Under the pieces are notes generated by a model. That model saw only the letters and a program-made list of their open reading frames with translations, made no database searches and was not told where the DNA came from. The position numbers and the translations under genes are program-made. Below, piece after piece: positions 1 to 9,300 of a stretch of DNA of 41,364 nt (position 1 is its first letter; the number at the start of each line of letters is the position of its first letter). This DNA is from an uncultured Bacteroidales bacterium (lineage in GTDB: Bacteria; Bacteroidota; Bacteroidia; Bacteroidales; UBA4417), in contig CAIRMR010000163.1 in the NCBI GenBank assembly GCA_903879715.1, positions 1-41,364 on the forward strand, written 5' to 3'.

Positions 1-2
1 TA

Positions 3-59
3 AAATCTGTTATTATTTTTGCTTTTATTGCAGTATATTTATATTTATGGTTGATATAA
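3..59 (+). CDS. C-terminal tail of a membrane protein (partial, 5' end outside window)
   Basis: Reading from base 3 gives an open frame that ends at TAA 57-59 and encodes a strongly hydrophobic tail (SVIIFAFIAVYLYLWLI), as expected for the last transmembrane helix of a polytopic protein. In a polysaccharide locus just upstream of a glycosyltransferase and a polymerase, a Wzx flippase or another transport protein would fit, but this is only context. Frame 2 is also open, to 155-157, but gives a less natural sequence. Only 18 codons are visible, so the identity cannot be settled. Confidence 0.35.
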   Translation, partial: KSVIIFAFIAVYLYLWLI

Positions 60-183
60 AGGTTAATGAGATTCATGCTTTTACAACCCATTATATAGAT
101 AATTTAGAAAAACTGAATAGTTTTCACGATTTTCAATATTCTTACGACTTATACTAGCAAAAAGTTAACTCTAATTTACTTCC

Positions 184-1371
184 ATGCCTAATGCACTAAT
201 CTATTCTTCTACTTTTGATGGTCATAGACAAGTATTTGTATATGTTATTTCACAGATATTAAGCGAGTTAGGATACAATATTTATATAGCAGGTAATTTT
301 AAGGAGGAAATTACAAATTCATTCTATATTGAAAAGCTCAAAAAAAACAAATCTATAATTTTGATTGATACGAGTTCAATTGCACAAGGTGCAATGAATA
401 TAACAGTAACTGATTTAATTGCTATACAAAAAAACAATAATATTGAGTTGACTGTATTTTCAGAAGGCGACCATCATATTCAACTTTTTAATTCGCAAAT
501 CTTTAGCAAACAAAACAGATTAAGGGGGAGAACAGTAGGAATATTCCTTAGGCCATTTTATTATTATGAGAAATTGAGTTTCATTAATAAACTCAGATAT
601 TTTAAAAATTTGAAGTACAGGTGGAAAACAGATAATCGTTTATTTCATGGCTTGCTTTTAAAGTATTTTCGACTTTTAAATTCGGCCTTGTATATTGATG
701 AAAATTTTGTTTCAAGTCATTCATTTAGTAAGTGGTTACCTGACGTTTTTCAGCAATATGCAGAAACACTGGTCATTGAAGAGAACCCGGAACAACGTGT
801 TTGGATCGAAAAACTTAATGATTTTAAAGAAAGAAACAAAGACAGATTTATTTTTCTCTATTTTGGCACTGCTCAAAAGAGAAGGGGTTATGATATGCTA
901 TTAAAAATGGCAGTCGAAAATAAGGCCTGTTTTATACATTGTGGATTAACTGATTCCAAAGAAAAATATGATTATGATGTTACAGAATTAAAATCTAAAC
1001 TTCAAGATGAAGGTAGACTAATGGAAACTAACCAATATATTTCAGATCCGTTATGTATTGAACACTTTTTCAAGTCAGTGAATCATTTGGTGCTTCCCTA
1101 TCGTAACTTTTTAGGGTCAAGTGGTGTAATGCTGCAAGCTCTCTATTATCGAATACCAGTTCTTGTTCCTGAGAAAGGGATTATGGGATATAGGGTTAAG
1201 AAACATAATCTTGGCTTAACCTATAATGGAGATGATGATTCCCTGATCGAACAGTTTAAGAAGTTTAAAGATACTCCTAAAGACTCTTATACTAATGGAA
1301 TTGATCTTTATATGCAATATCAATCAAAAGTTCGATTGAAAGAAATATTGATTAAAGAATTGACAGTTTAA
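184..1371 (+). CDS. Glycosyltransferase, GT-B fold type
   Basis: This 395-residue protein has no signal peptide and looks cytoplasmic. The first half is poorly conserved. The second half has the layout of a GT4-like nucleotide-sugar-binding domain: a strand with FLYFGTAQKRRGYDML (roughly residues 221-236), then LPYRNFLGSSGVMLQALYYR (around 303-322) followed by IPVLVP. That SSG...ALYYxxPVLVP segment resembles the donor-binding loop of polysaccharide-cluster glycosyltransferases. It would transfer one sugar of the repeat unit to the lipid-linked intermediate. Donor and acceptor are unknown. The gene is followed after 23 bp by the Wzy-like gene. No clear ribosome binding site precedes the ATG. 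Confidence 0.75.
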   Translation: MPNALIYSSTFDGHRQVFVYVISQILSELGYNIYIAGNFKEEITNSFYIEKLKKNKSIILIDTSSIAQGAMNITVTDLIAIQKNNNIELTVFSEGDHHIQLFNSQIFSKQNRLRGRTVGIFLRPFYYYEKLSFINKLRYFKNLKYRWKTDNRLFHGLLLKYFRLLNSALYIDENFVSSHSFSKWLPDVFQQYAETLVIEENPEQRVWIEKLNDFKERNKDRFIFLYFGTAQKRRGYDMLLKMAVENKACFIHCGLTDSKEKYDYDVTELKSKLQDEGRLMETNQYISDPLCIEHFFKSVNHLVLPYRNFLGSSGVMLQALYYRIPVLVPEKGIMGYRVKKHNLGLTYNGDDDSLIEQFKKFKDTPKDSYTNGIDLYMQYQSKVRLKEILIKELTV

Positions 1372-1394
1372 GAACTTCTATAGTTTAGAAAATT

Positions 1395-2786
1395 ATGATA
1401 GTACTTTTTGTGAAAATATTTCCGTATTTGCTTTTATTCTATTTTTTATATCGCTCTATTAAAGAACCGATCTTTTTTTTAGGAATACCTTTCTTGATGT
1501 TTCTTGGTTCAAGTATTTTCTTTGAAAAAATAGCAATCTTTCCTAAATTTGGAAGAATGTTAGGCATAATAGATAATAGCGATCTATTGTTATTTGCTTG
1601 GTTGATAATTTTTTGGATAATTGCCAGAAATTGGCATTTAATTAGACCAATCAGGGTAAAGAATGATCTCTTCAAACAAAATGTAATCAATTCACAGGAT
1701 TACATCATTATAAGCTTAATGATTATTTCAATTATCGGATTAATTGTTGTTTACAGAGAATATGAAAATGTTGAAAATGTATTTTCCGACTTTGTTACTT
1801 TGTTTTCATTGTTTTTGGGCTATTTTATTATTAAAGATGTCATTAGTCGGTTTGATTATTCTGAAATAGAAAAATTCTTATATGCTATCATAATTGTTAA
1901 CAGTATTGCCTGCATTTTATATATACTTCATCAAGGATTACATTTTACAATCTATTCGGGCGAAGAGTATGCCACAGAATTGTTTCAGGGTGAGGAAATT
2001 ACAAGAACATTTTGGTTTATGCCTGTTCTCTGTTTCTTCTCTATTTCGTTTCTTTTTATTTTTAAGAGAAGTAAACCTTTTATCTTTTATCCTTTACTCA
2101 GTTTAAATATATTGGCTCTTTTTATTTCTTATACCAGGTCATTTTTAGTAATAGTAGTCATCCTTATTATTCTTTATTATATTTTAGATGGTTACAAAAA
2201 TAGAAATGTTTCTAAATTGACTAAAAATATCGTAGTTGCCAGTATAACAGGTTTGGTTTTTTTTATAATGATTTCTAATTTTTTTCCGACAAGTACGGAT
2301 TATTTTTTAAGCCGTTTTACAGAAGTTAAAGAAAATCCAACTGATGAGTCATCAAATTCTATTATTTACCGATTTGGGAAAACAAGTGAAATTCTCGATA
2401 AAATTGATAATGATAAACTGCTTATAGGATTTGGGCCCGTTACTGAGACCCAATTATCCTGGGTTGAGGCAATGAGAAAAACAACTTATGATTTAGTTTG
2501 GACAGGAGTTGTATTTAGATGGGGTTACATTGGTTTAGTTTTATTTGTTTTGCTTTATTTTGTTTCAATTGTAAAAGCCTTTAATTTATTTATGAAAGGA
2601 GAGAAAGAATTATCACTTTTGTCCCTATTATTTTTATTAATGATTATTTCACAATTAATAGAGAGTTTTGTGTCCTCAACCTTTTTGGCAGATAATCGTA
2701 TATCTATGGGTTTGTGGTACTTGGCAATGTTATCCGGTTTAATAGAAATATCAGCGAAGAACGAAAAGTTAACAGAACTCGAATAG
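1395..2786 (+). CDS. O-antigen polymerase/ligase-like integral membrane protein (Wzy-like)
   Basis: This 463-residue protein is hydrophobic along nearly all its length, with about 11-12 predicted membrane segments broken by one larger soluble loop (about residues 300-360). The loop includes RFGKTSEILDKI and GFGPV, as seen in Wzy/WaaL-type proteins, where large periplasmic loops carry the active site. The segment ISYTRSFLVIVVILIILYYI fits the O-antigen ligase-like superfamily pattern. These proteins join lipid-linked repeat units or transfer chains in the periplasm. Wzy proteins are poorly conserved, so the call rests on topology, length and its position among glycosyltransferases. Only 4 bp separate it from the next gene, so the two are probably co-translated. 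A WaaL-type ligase is the main alternative. Confidence 0.75.
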   Translation: MIVLFVKIFPYLLLFYFLYRSIKEPIFFLGIPFLMFLGSSIFFEKIAIFPKFGRMLGIIDNSDLLLFAWLIIFWIIARNWHLIRPIRVKNDLFKQNVINSQDYIIISLMIISIIGLIVVYREYENVENVFSDFVTLFSLFLGYFIIKDVISRFDYSEIEKFLYAIIIVNSIACILYILHQGLHFTIYSGEEYATELFQGEEITRTFWFMPVLCFFSISFLFIFKRSKPFIFYPLLSLNILALFISYTRSFLVIVVILIILYYILDGYKNRNVSKLTKNIVVASITGLVFFIMISNFFPTSTDYFLSRFTEVKENPTDESSNSIIYRFGKTSEILDKIDNDKLLIGFGPVTETQLSWVEAMRKTTYDLVWTGVVFRWGYIGLVLFVLLYFVSIVKAFNLFMKGEKELSLLSLLFLLMIISQLIESFVSSTFLADNRISMGLWYLAMLSGLIEISAKNEKLTELE

Positions 2787-2790
2787 GATA

Positions 2791-3870
2791 ATGAAAAACT
2801 TAGATTTGCCTAAAATAACTTTTGGAATCATAGTTGTAAATGGTGAGCCTTTTACACGCTATTGTCTTAGATCATTATATCCCTACGCACATGAGATTAT
2901 TGTTGTGGAAGGAGGCCATGAAGATGCCAAATCGGTATGCACACCTGATGGCCATTCAGTTGACGGAACATTAGAAGTACTATATAAATTTAAAAGAGAA
3001 GAAGATCCTCAAAACAAATTAACTATTGTAACACGCAATGGTTTCTGGCCTAAGACAGATGAGTTGGGTAGACATCGCACGCCACAATCAAGGGCTTATG
3101 CAGAAAGAGCGACTGGTGATTATTTATGGCAGATAGATATAGATGAATTCTATAAGGATGAAGATATGCAGGCTGTTATTGAACTTTTAACAGCTGATAC
3201 CTCAATTACAGCAATTACTTTCCCTACCCGAAACTTTTGGGGTGACACCATTTACAAGATAGATGGTTGGAATTTAAGAAGAGGAGCCGTAAATTTTCAC
3301 CGACTATTTAAATGGGGGAAAGGTTTTCAATATGTTACTCACGAACCTCCAACAATAAATAATGAAAATGGAGTAGACTTAAGATCAATTCATTGGATTA
3401 CAGGAAATCAAATGAAAAGAAGAGGAATTTATATGTATCACTATCCTTTTTTATTTCCCTGGCAGGTAAAACAAAAAACACTGATATATAAAGATGAAAA
3501 ACCGGAACTATGTGCGGATATCTTAGAATGGGCAAATAATAATTATTATAAAATTACCAATCCTTTCAATATTGAGAGGCACTATTGGTATCCAAGTTGG
3601 TTGGAATATTATCGGGGAAGCCATCCAAAGGAAGTTTTGAATATGATGAATGATGTTAGAAGCGGGAAGATTACAATTGACTTAAGAGAAAATAGCGATG
3701 TTGAGAAAATACTTGGAGAACGGTTTTATTCCGTTAAAACAACTTTCATGAAGGTTAAGAATATTTGGAATATCAAGTACAAATATTATAAGTTTCAGTT
3801 TAGCAGAATTAAAAATATTCCGGGAAGGATTAAAAGAAATATAAACAGGCTTACAACTCATTTTTTTTAA
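2791..3870 (+). CDS. Family 2-like glycosyltransferase
   Basis: This 359-residue protein starts with a GT-A type nucleotide-binding strand (ITFGIIVVNGEPFTRYCLRS) and has the acidic QIDIDEFY motif, with D116 and D118 as the probable metal-binding DxD pair. A GT2-like fold covers about residues 1-250. The rest is rich in aromatic and basic residues (RIKNIPGRIKRNINRLTTHF at the end) and may touch the membrane surface. It probably adds one sugar to the undecaprenyl-linked repeat on the cytoplasmic face. The start lies 4 bp after the Wzy-like gene. The following 156 bp are AT-rich and carry no gene, so a transcript boundary there is possible. The donor sugar is unknown. Confidence 0.8.
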   Translation: MKNLDLPKITFGIIVVNGEPFTRYCLRSLYPYAHEIIVVEGGHEDAKSVCTPDGHSVDGTLEVLYKFKREEDPQNKLTIVTRNGFWPKTDELGRHRTPQSRAYAERATGDYLWQIDIDEFYKDEDMQAVIELLTADTSITAITFPTRNFWGDTIYKIDGWNLRRGAVNFHRLFKWGKGFQYVTHEPPTINNENGVDLRSIHWITGNQMKRRGIYMYHYPFLFPWQVKQKTLIYKDEKPELCADILEWANNNYYKITNPFNIERHYWYPSWLEYYRGSHPKEVLNMMNDVRSGKITIDLRENSDVEKILGERFYSVKTTFMKVKNIWNIKYKYYKFQFSRIKNIPGRIKRNINRLTTHFF

Positions 3871-4026
3871 CAGAATTAATCAAATATGGAATTGAAGTGG
3901 AAAACATTAAATCCATAATTCGGATTATTAAATTTTTATAAAAGATTTGGCGTTACTATTCATGAATTTGTTTTCATATTTGAATTTTCAAAATACTATA
4001 TATGTTCATTCAATATTAACCTTTTA

Positions 4027-5409
4027 ATGAAAATCAGCTACCCAAAAGTTTTAATTATAGGAGAAACCTTCCGCTATAACGGTGGTGGAGGAATAACGTT
4101 AATCAATCTGTTTAAAGACTGGGATCCGGCGTGTGTTGCGGTAGTTACTGAAAAGATAAATGAAACATCATTCCAAACCGGTTGTGAGAAATTCTACCAG
4201 CTTGGCAATATGGAAATAAAAATACCATTCCCATTTAACTTTATTAATAAAATTCAAACTTCAGGTGATTTTCATATTAAAGAACCATCATTAACAGCTC
4301 TACCTTCTTCTTCCTCAAATTCCTCAAAGAACGCATTACAGAAATTGAAATTTTTTTTAGAAATTTCATATTATAAAATACTCATCTTGTTAGGTGTGTA
4401 TAACTCTAGTTATCGAATTGTGGTTTCCGACAAGCTGCTAAAATGGATCGATGAATATTCACCAGATATTATTTATGCCCAGCCATTCAAATTTTGTGAT
4501 ATGATTTTTGCCAGTGAACTGAAAGAAAAAACCGGAATTCCACTTGCAATTCATATAATGGATGATTCTGTCAATATTTTAAATAAGCCTAATTTATTTT
4601 ATTCATATTGGAAAAAAAAGATTAAAAATTCATTTGAGCTTTTAGTCGAAAGAACAGATATACGTTTAAGTATTTCTGAATCAATGTCTGAGGAATATCT
4701 TAAACGCTACAACAGGTCTTTCATTCCATTTAGAAATCCGGTTGAAATTGGTTCGTGGGAACCATTTATTAAAAAGAATTGGACACTAAATGATGAAGTA
4801 AATATAGTATATACCGGAAGACTGGCTGTTCCAAACATAAATTCATTATTAACTTTTTGCCAGGTTATTGATGAACTAAATACTATTGGCTATAGGATAA
4901 ATTTAAATATTTATTCTATTGAAACGAATTCATTTTTTTTAGCTAAAATAAAGAATTTAAAGTCAATATTTATTCATAAAGCTGTTGAATTTAGTCAAAT
5001 TCCAGCCCTAATTACCAAATTTGATTTTGCTTTTTTGCCTATTGATTTCACGCCCAAAGGATTTAAATACGCCCAATTCTCTGTGTCTACTAAAACTTCT
5101 GAATATATGATTTCAGGGGTTCCTATACTTTTATTTGCCCCGGGAAATATTGCTCTCACAGAATATGCAAGAAAGAATAAATGTATGTTTATCGTTTCCG
5201 AGAATGATAAAGATCGCTTGTCCGAAGCAATGATAAGATTGATAAAAGATATAAATTTGAGAGCCACCTTAGCAAAAAAGGCTATTGAAGTAGCAAAATC
5301 AGATTCTGACGCTACAATGGTAAGAAAAAAGTTCAGGGAAGTTTTAAATAGATCATCGGTTAAAATAACAGATGGATCAGAATCTATGAAAAATAACTCA
5401 ATCAAATAA
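4027..5409 (+). CDS. GT4-family glycosyltransferase, tandem paralog 1
   Basis: This 460-residue GT-B protein opens with YPKVLIIGETFRYNGGGGIT, a glycine-rich N-terminal loop typical of GT4 enzymes. Its C-terminal donor site includes STKTSEYMISGVPILLFAPG, with the glutamate of the SEY element in the expected catalytic-helix position. It is clearly related to the next gene: both share YPKVLIIG, SPDIIY, an IHxMDD segment, SEEYxKRY and TKxSEYMxSGxPIL. Tandem duplication followed by divergence is the simplest reading. The C-terminus is longer than in the neighbour, ending in a serine- and lysine-rich tail. It probably adds one sugar of the repeat. Substrates are not identifiable. Confidence 0.82.
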   Translation: MKISYPKVLIIGETFRYNGGGGITLINLFKDWDPACVAVVTEKINETSFQTGCEKFYQLGNMEIKIPFPFNFINKIQTSGDFHIKEPSLTALPSSSSNSSKNALQKLKFFLEISYYKILILLGVYNSSYRIVVSDKLLKWIDEYSPDIIYAQPFKFCDMIFASELKEKTGIPLAIHIMDDSVNILNKPNLFYSYWKKKIKNSFELLVERTDIRLSISESMSEEYLKRYNRSFIPFRNPVEIGSWEPFIKKNWTLNDEVNIVYTGRLAVPNINSLLTFCQVIDELNTIGYRINLNIYSIETNSFFLAKIKNLKSIFIHKAVEFSQIPALITKFDFAFLPIDFTPKGFKYAQFSVSTKTSEYMISGVPILLFAPGNIALTEYARKNKCMFIVSENDKDRLSEAMIRLIKDINLRATLAKKAIEVAKSDSDATMVRKKFREVLNRSSVKITDGSESMKNNSIK

Positions 5410-5612
5410 GTCCAATAAACATCATTTTTTAAGATAACTTTTTAACCATTGAAACAAATTAATGTTTTGAGAATATTATAATGCCCATAAAATCTTTGTA
5501 ATCTTTTAGAATCAACATTTAAAGTATTCTCTGCCATACTTTTAGTAAAGCAATAAATTTCTATTTTCACTTATTTAAATTTTATAAGGAAAATTGAATA
5601 ATCAAAATTCAA

Positions 5613-6920
5613 ATGAGTTACCCTAAAGTATTAATAATTGGTCAGCAGTTCAACAAAAAATCTGGTGCAGGAATTACGCTGACTAACCTTTTTTATGGCT
5701 GGGACAAAAATAATATTGCTGTTGCAGCAAGTGAAATATACAATCCCGATTTTTCAGTATGTGATAAATACTATCTTATTGGTGACCGGGAAATCGAACG
5801 TGGATTCCCATTTAACCTGAAATTTTCAGAAGAACATCTAAAGTCAAAGATTATACTAAAGAGTAATGTTCAAAAAGACTTTTACAATTTACCAAAGCAA
5901 ACGGAAAGTAAATTAGGAAAAATAAAAGATCAACTTCTTTTTCTTACAGGTCAAATACATCGCAGAAGGAAATTTGTTATCAGTAATGAATTTTTAATCT
6001 GGATGAATGAATTCTCTCCCGATATTATTTATTCTCAGCTCTCAACTCTTGAACTGATACATTTCATTAGCAGACTGAAAGAATATCTTAATAAACCCTT
6101 GGTCATTCATTTAATGGATGACTGGCCAAAAACTATATCCAATAGACAAAAAGGCCTTTTTCATATATATTGGAACCGCCTTATCGATAAAGAATTAAGA
6201 AAATTATTTGATAAAGCTGATGTACTATTGAGTATAAGTGAAGCCATGAGTGAAGAGTATATTAAACGCTATGGGAAAGTATTCCTGCCTTTTCACAATC
6301 CAATAGATGTTAAAAACTGGACATCTTCAATTAAAAAAGATTATTCCCTAAAAGATACTTTTATAGTTCTATATGCTGGTAGAATTGGAACAGGGCTTCA
6401 GAATTGCCTTTTGAGTTTTGCAAATGCGGTTCAAAATCAAGTAAATAAAGGACGGAAAATTGAATTTCATATTCAGTCAGGATCTGATCATCCTGTATTA
6501 AAGGAATTGGATAAAATTGAATGTGTTAAATTTCGGAACCAAGTTCCCTACGATCAATTGCCTCATGTATTTTCAGAAGCGGATTTATTGCTTTTACCAA
6601 ATGACTTTGATCAAAAATCAGTATCTTTTCTTAGATATTCAATGCCAACTAAAGCGAGTGAGTATATGGTATCCGGAACACCTATTTTGGTATTTTCCAG
6701 TTCCGAGACTGCTGTTACCAAACATGCATTAAAACATGATTGGGCGTATGTGGTTTCTGAAGATTCTAATGAAAAAATTGAATTGGCAATTACAAATTTA
6801 TATGAAGATGAAGATTTGAGAAGAAATTTAGGTTGCCGTGCTAAAGAATATGCAATAATGCATTTTGAAAGTGAAAAAATCCGAAAAAAATTCAAAAACT
6901 CGATTAAAAACAAACATTGA
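5613..6920 (+). CDS. GT4-family glycosyltransferase, tandem paralog 2
   Basis: This 435-residue GT-B protein is a diverged duplicate of the gene before it. It opens with YPKVLIIGQQFNKKSGAGIT and has PLVIHLMDDW, LSISEAMSEEYIKRYGKVFL and PTKASEYMVSGTPILVF in matching order. The conserved acceptor-side MDD segment and the donor-side SEYM helix are intact, so both copies look functional. Divergence in the N-terminal third (acceptor side) would let the two add similar sugars at different positions. About 200 bp of AT-rich sequence separates the two genes, more than most junctions here. The ATG at 5613 aligns with the start of the paralog. Confidence 0.82.
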   Translation: MSYPKVLIIGQQFNKKSGAGITLTNLFYGWDKNNIAVAASEIYNPDFSVCDKYYLIGDREIERGFPFNLKFSEEHLKSKIILKSNVQKDFYNLPKQTESKLGKIKDQLLFLTGQIHRRRKFVISNEFLIWMNEFSPDIIYSQLSTLELIHFISRLKEYLNKPLVIHLMDDWPKTISNRQKGLFHIYWNRLIDKELRKLFDKADVLLSISEAMSEEYIKRYGKVFLPFHNPIDVKNWTSSIKKDYSLKDTFIVLYAGRIGTGLQNCLLSFANAVQNQVNKGRKIEFHIQSGSDHPVLKELDKIECVKFRNQVPYDQLPHVFSEADLLLLPNDFDQKSVSFLRYSMPTKASEYMVSGTPILVFSSSETAVTKHALKHDWAYVVSEDSNEKIELAITNLYEDEDLRRNLGCRAKEYAIMHFESEKIRKKFKNSIKNKH

Positions 6921-7040
6921 TTTTAGGGATTTTTAATGCCCAAAGATTAATGCCCAATAAAATATGGTCCTGTTTTAAGGATCAGCAGATTTATAAAAAC
7001 AGAAAACAACCATTTAAAACTTTTATTATACCATACGCTT

Positions 7041-8048
7041 ATGTTAGACAACTCAACACTCTTAATTACTGGTGGTACCGGATCATTCGGAAACGCAGTT
7101 CTGAACCGTTTTTTGAATACAAATATCAAGGAAATCCGGATTTTTAGCCGCGACGAAAAAAAACAGGATGATATGCGCCAGTTTTATCGCAACGATAAAA
7201 TCAAATACTACATTGGTGATACACGTGATAAGAGAAGCGTAGATTCAGCAATGCATGGGGTAGATTATGTTTTCCAGGCGGCAGCACTTAAACAGGTTCC
7301 TTCCTGTGAGTTTTTCCCTATGGAGGCTGTCAGAACTAATGTAATGGGATGTGAAAATGTTTTGGACAGTGCACTTGAGCATGGTGTGAAAAATGTGATC
7401 GTATTGAGCACGGATAAAGCCGTATATCCTATTAATGCAATGGGCATGTCAAAAGCGCTCAGCGAAAAAGTGATGATAGCAAAAAGTCGTAACCTGAATA
7501 GTAGCGGCACTGTATTTTGTGGTACTCGCTATGGGAATGTTATGGCATCCAGAGGTTCAGTTATTCCGTTATTCATTGACCAGATAAAAAAAGGACTTCC
7601 TTTAACCATCACCGATCCAAGCATGACCCGTTTCATGATGACTCTTGAAGATGCTGTAGAATTGGTATTGTTCGCTTTTGCTCATGGACAACAAGGTGAT
7701 ATTTTTGTTCAGAAAGCACCTGCCGCAACTATCCTGACTTTAACCCAAGCTCTGAAAGAACTTTATAATTCGGATATCCCTGTTAAAGTAATTGGTACCC
7801 GCCATGGAGAGAAAAAATATGAAGTCCTGGTTAACAGAGAAGACATGGTTAAAGCGGAAGATATGGGAGATTTTTACAGGATACCAGCTGACAACCGGAA
7901 TTTAAATTATGAGCTTTATTTCTCTGAAGGGGCTGATGTATCTGAAATTGATGAATATCATTCCGATAATACGTTAAGGCTCGATGTGGAAGGCATGAAA
8001 AAACTGCTGCTTAAACTGGATATTATCCGGACTGATCTTGGTTTATAA
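7041..8048 (+). CDS. fnlA: UDP-GlcNAc 4,6-dehydratase/5-epimerase (UDP-L-FucNAc pathway, WbjB/CapE/FnlA type)
   Basis: This 335-residue extended short-chain dehydrogenase starts UDP-N-acetyl-L-fucosamine synthesis from UDP-GlcNAc. Visible features are the NAD(P) loop GGTGSFG (residues 11-17), FSRDEKKQDDMR, KQVPSCEFFP, and STDKAVYPINAMGMSK. In that last segment the usual catalytic tyrosine of YxxxK is replaced by M134, with K138 as the lysine. This methionine variant is known in the CapE/WbjB class. The protein is full length and begins a three-gene set with fnlB and fnlC in pathway order. Names in other organisms are wbjB and capE. A related 4,6-dehydratase without epimerase activity is possible in isolation, but the two following genes make the FucNAc assignment strong. 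Confidence 0.93.
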   Translation: MLDNSTLLITGGTGSFGNAVLNRFLNTNIKEIRIFSRDEKKQDDMRQFYRNDKIKYYIGDTRDKRSVDSAMHGVDYVFQAAALKQVPSCEFFPMEAVRTNVMGCENVLDSALEHGVKNVIVLSTDKAVYPINAMGMSKALSEKVMIAKSRNLNSSGTVFCGTRYGNVMASRGSVIPLFIDQIKKGLPLTITDPSMTRFMMTLEDAVELVLFAFAHGQQGDIFVQKAPAATILTLTQALKELYNSDIPVKVIGTRHGEKKYEVLVNREDMVKAEDMGDFYRIPADNRNLNYELYFSEGADVSEIDEYHSDNTLRLDVEGMKKLLLKLDIIRTDLGL

Positions 8049-8097
8049 CTTTATTGGCAAACAGGAAATGTATAATACTAATAATTTATTTTAAATA

Positions 8098-9219
8098 ATG
8101 ATGCGAATCGGAATTACTGGCCAGGCTGGATTTGTTGGAACTCATCTGTTTAATTTCCTCGGATTACATAAAGATGTGGAGCGAATTGGATTCGACGATT
8201 CATATTTTCAGGATGAAAATCAACTGCGGGACTTTGTGAAAAGCTGTGATGTAATTGTTCATCTTGCTGCCATGAATCGCCATAATGATCCGGAAGTTTT
8301 GTATCGCACGAACATTCTTCTGGTTGAAAAACTTATCGGAGCCATGGAAACAGAGCATGTGAATCCACATGTTATTTTTTCATCTTCAACGCAGGAAGAA
8401 CGCGATAATAAATATGGCCAGTCCAAAAAAGAAGGGCGTGAATTACTTCTTAAATGGGCGCAAAGAAATAGTGCAGCGTTTACGGGTATGGTAATCCCCA
8501 ATGTATTTGGACCATTTGGCAATCCTTTTTATAATTCAGTGGTAGCTACTTTCTCTCATCAGCTTACTCACAACGAACAACCCAAAATTGATGTTGATGG
8601 AAATCTTAAACTCATATACGTGAATGAGTTAGTGAAGGAAATCTGGGATATTATCGATCAGGAAAAATCTTTACCCGTATATCCAATAGCATATACATCT
8701 GAGGCAAAAGTTTCAGAAATACTGGCTATACTTGAGAAGTATAAAAGTCAGTATTTTGAAAACGCAATATTACCAGAAATAAAGAATAGTTTTGAATTGA
8801 ATCTTTTTAACACTTTCCGTTCATATATAAATCATTCAGATCATTTCCCCGTACTATTGAAGAAAAATACGGATAACAGGGGTAGTTTTGTAGAAACGGT
8901 TAAAACGTCAATAGGAGGGCAGTTTTCTTTTTCGTCTACTCATCCGGGTATTACCCGTGGGGAACACTTTCATACCCGGAAAATTGAAAGATTTGCTGTT
9001 ATACAAGGAAAAGCTGTAATCGAGTTTCGTAAAATTGGTTCTGAAGAAGTTATACACTTCGAGCTTGATGGAATAAATCCTTCTTTTGTTGACATGCCTG
9101 TTTGGTATACTCACAATATTACAAATGTTGGTGATGAGGATTTATTGACATTGTTTTGGATCAATGAATTCTTTGACCCTAAGGATCCTGATACTTTCTT
9201 CGAAAAAGTAAGAATATAA
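8098..9219 (+). CDS. fnlB: Bifunctional UDP-2-acetamido-sugar epimerase/reductase (CapF/WbjC/FnlB type)
   Basis: This 373-residue two-domain enzyme carries out the second step to UDP-L-FucNAc. The N-terminal domain (about 1-245) is a short-chain dehydrogenase with GITGQAGFVG and a YGQSK catalytic YxxxK. The C-terminal domain (about 255-373) is a cupin with GEHFHTRKIERFAVIQGKA and VWYTHNITNVG; its histidines match the metal site known in CapF. This fusion is diagnostic for the family. In CapF the cupin does C3 epimerisation and the reductase domain reduces the 4-keto group. The start is an ATG ATG pair; either could be used, and I kept the first. It lies 49 bp after fnlA and upstream of fnlC. 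Confidence 0.93.
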   Translation: MMRIGITGQAGFVGTHLFNFLGLHKDVERIGFDDSYFQDENQLRDFVKSCDVIVHLAAMNRHNDPEVLYRTNILLVEKLIGAMETEHVNPHVIFSSSTQEERDNKYGQSKKEGRELLLKWAQRNSAAFTGMVIPNVFGPFGNPFYNSVVATFSHQLTHNEQPKIDVDGNLKLIYVNELVKEIWDIIDQEKSLPVYPIAYTSEAKVSEILAILEKYKSQYFENAILPEIKNSFELNLFNTFRSYINHSDHFPVLLKKNTDNRGSFVETVKTSIGGQFSFSSTHPGITRGEHFHTRKIERFAVIQGKAVIEFRKIGSEEVIHFELDGINPSFVDMPVWYTHNITNVGDEDLLTLFWINEFFDPKDPDTFFEKVRI

Positions 9220-9300
9220 ACTACAATTACTAAATTAGCACAAAATCACCAAGACAAATTTCCTTATTCTAAACTCTTTTTAAAGAATTGCCCCTGATTT

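Noticed and set aside
4995-5405. A 136-codon open frame on the - strand
   Set aside because: It lies fully inside a well-supported glycosyltransferase gene and its sequence has no recognisable domain.
6917-6960. Short repeated words (TAATGCCCAA twice) and a GGGATTTTTA element also found near 28613
   Set aside because: Too short and AT-rich to be more than chance; no hairpin or conserved spacing.
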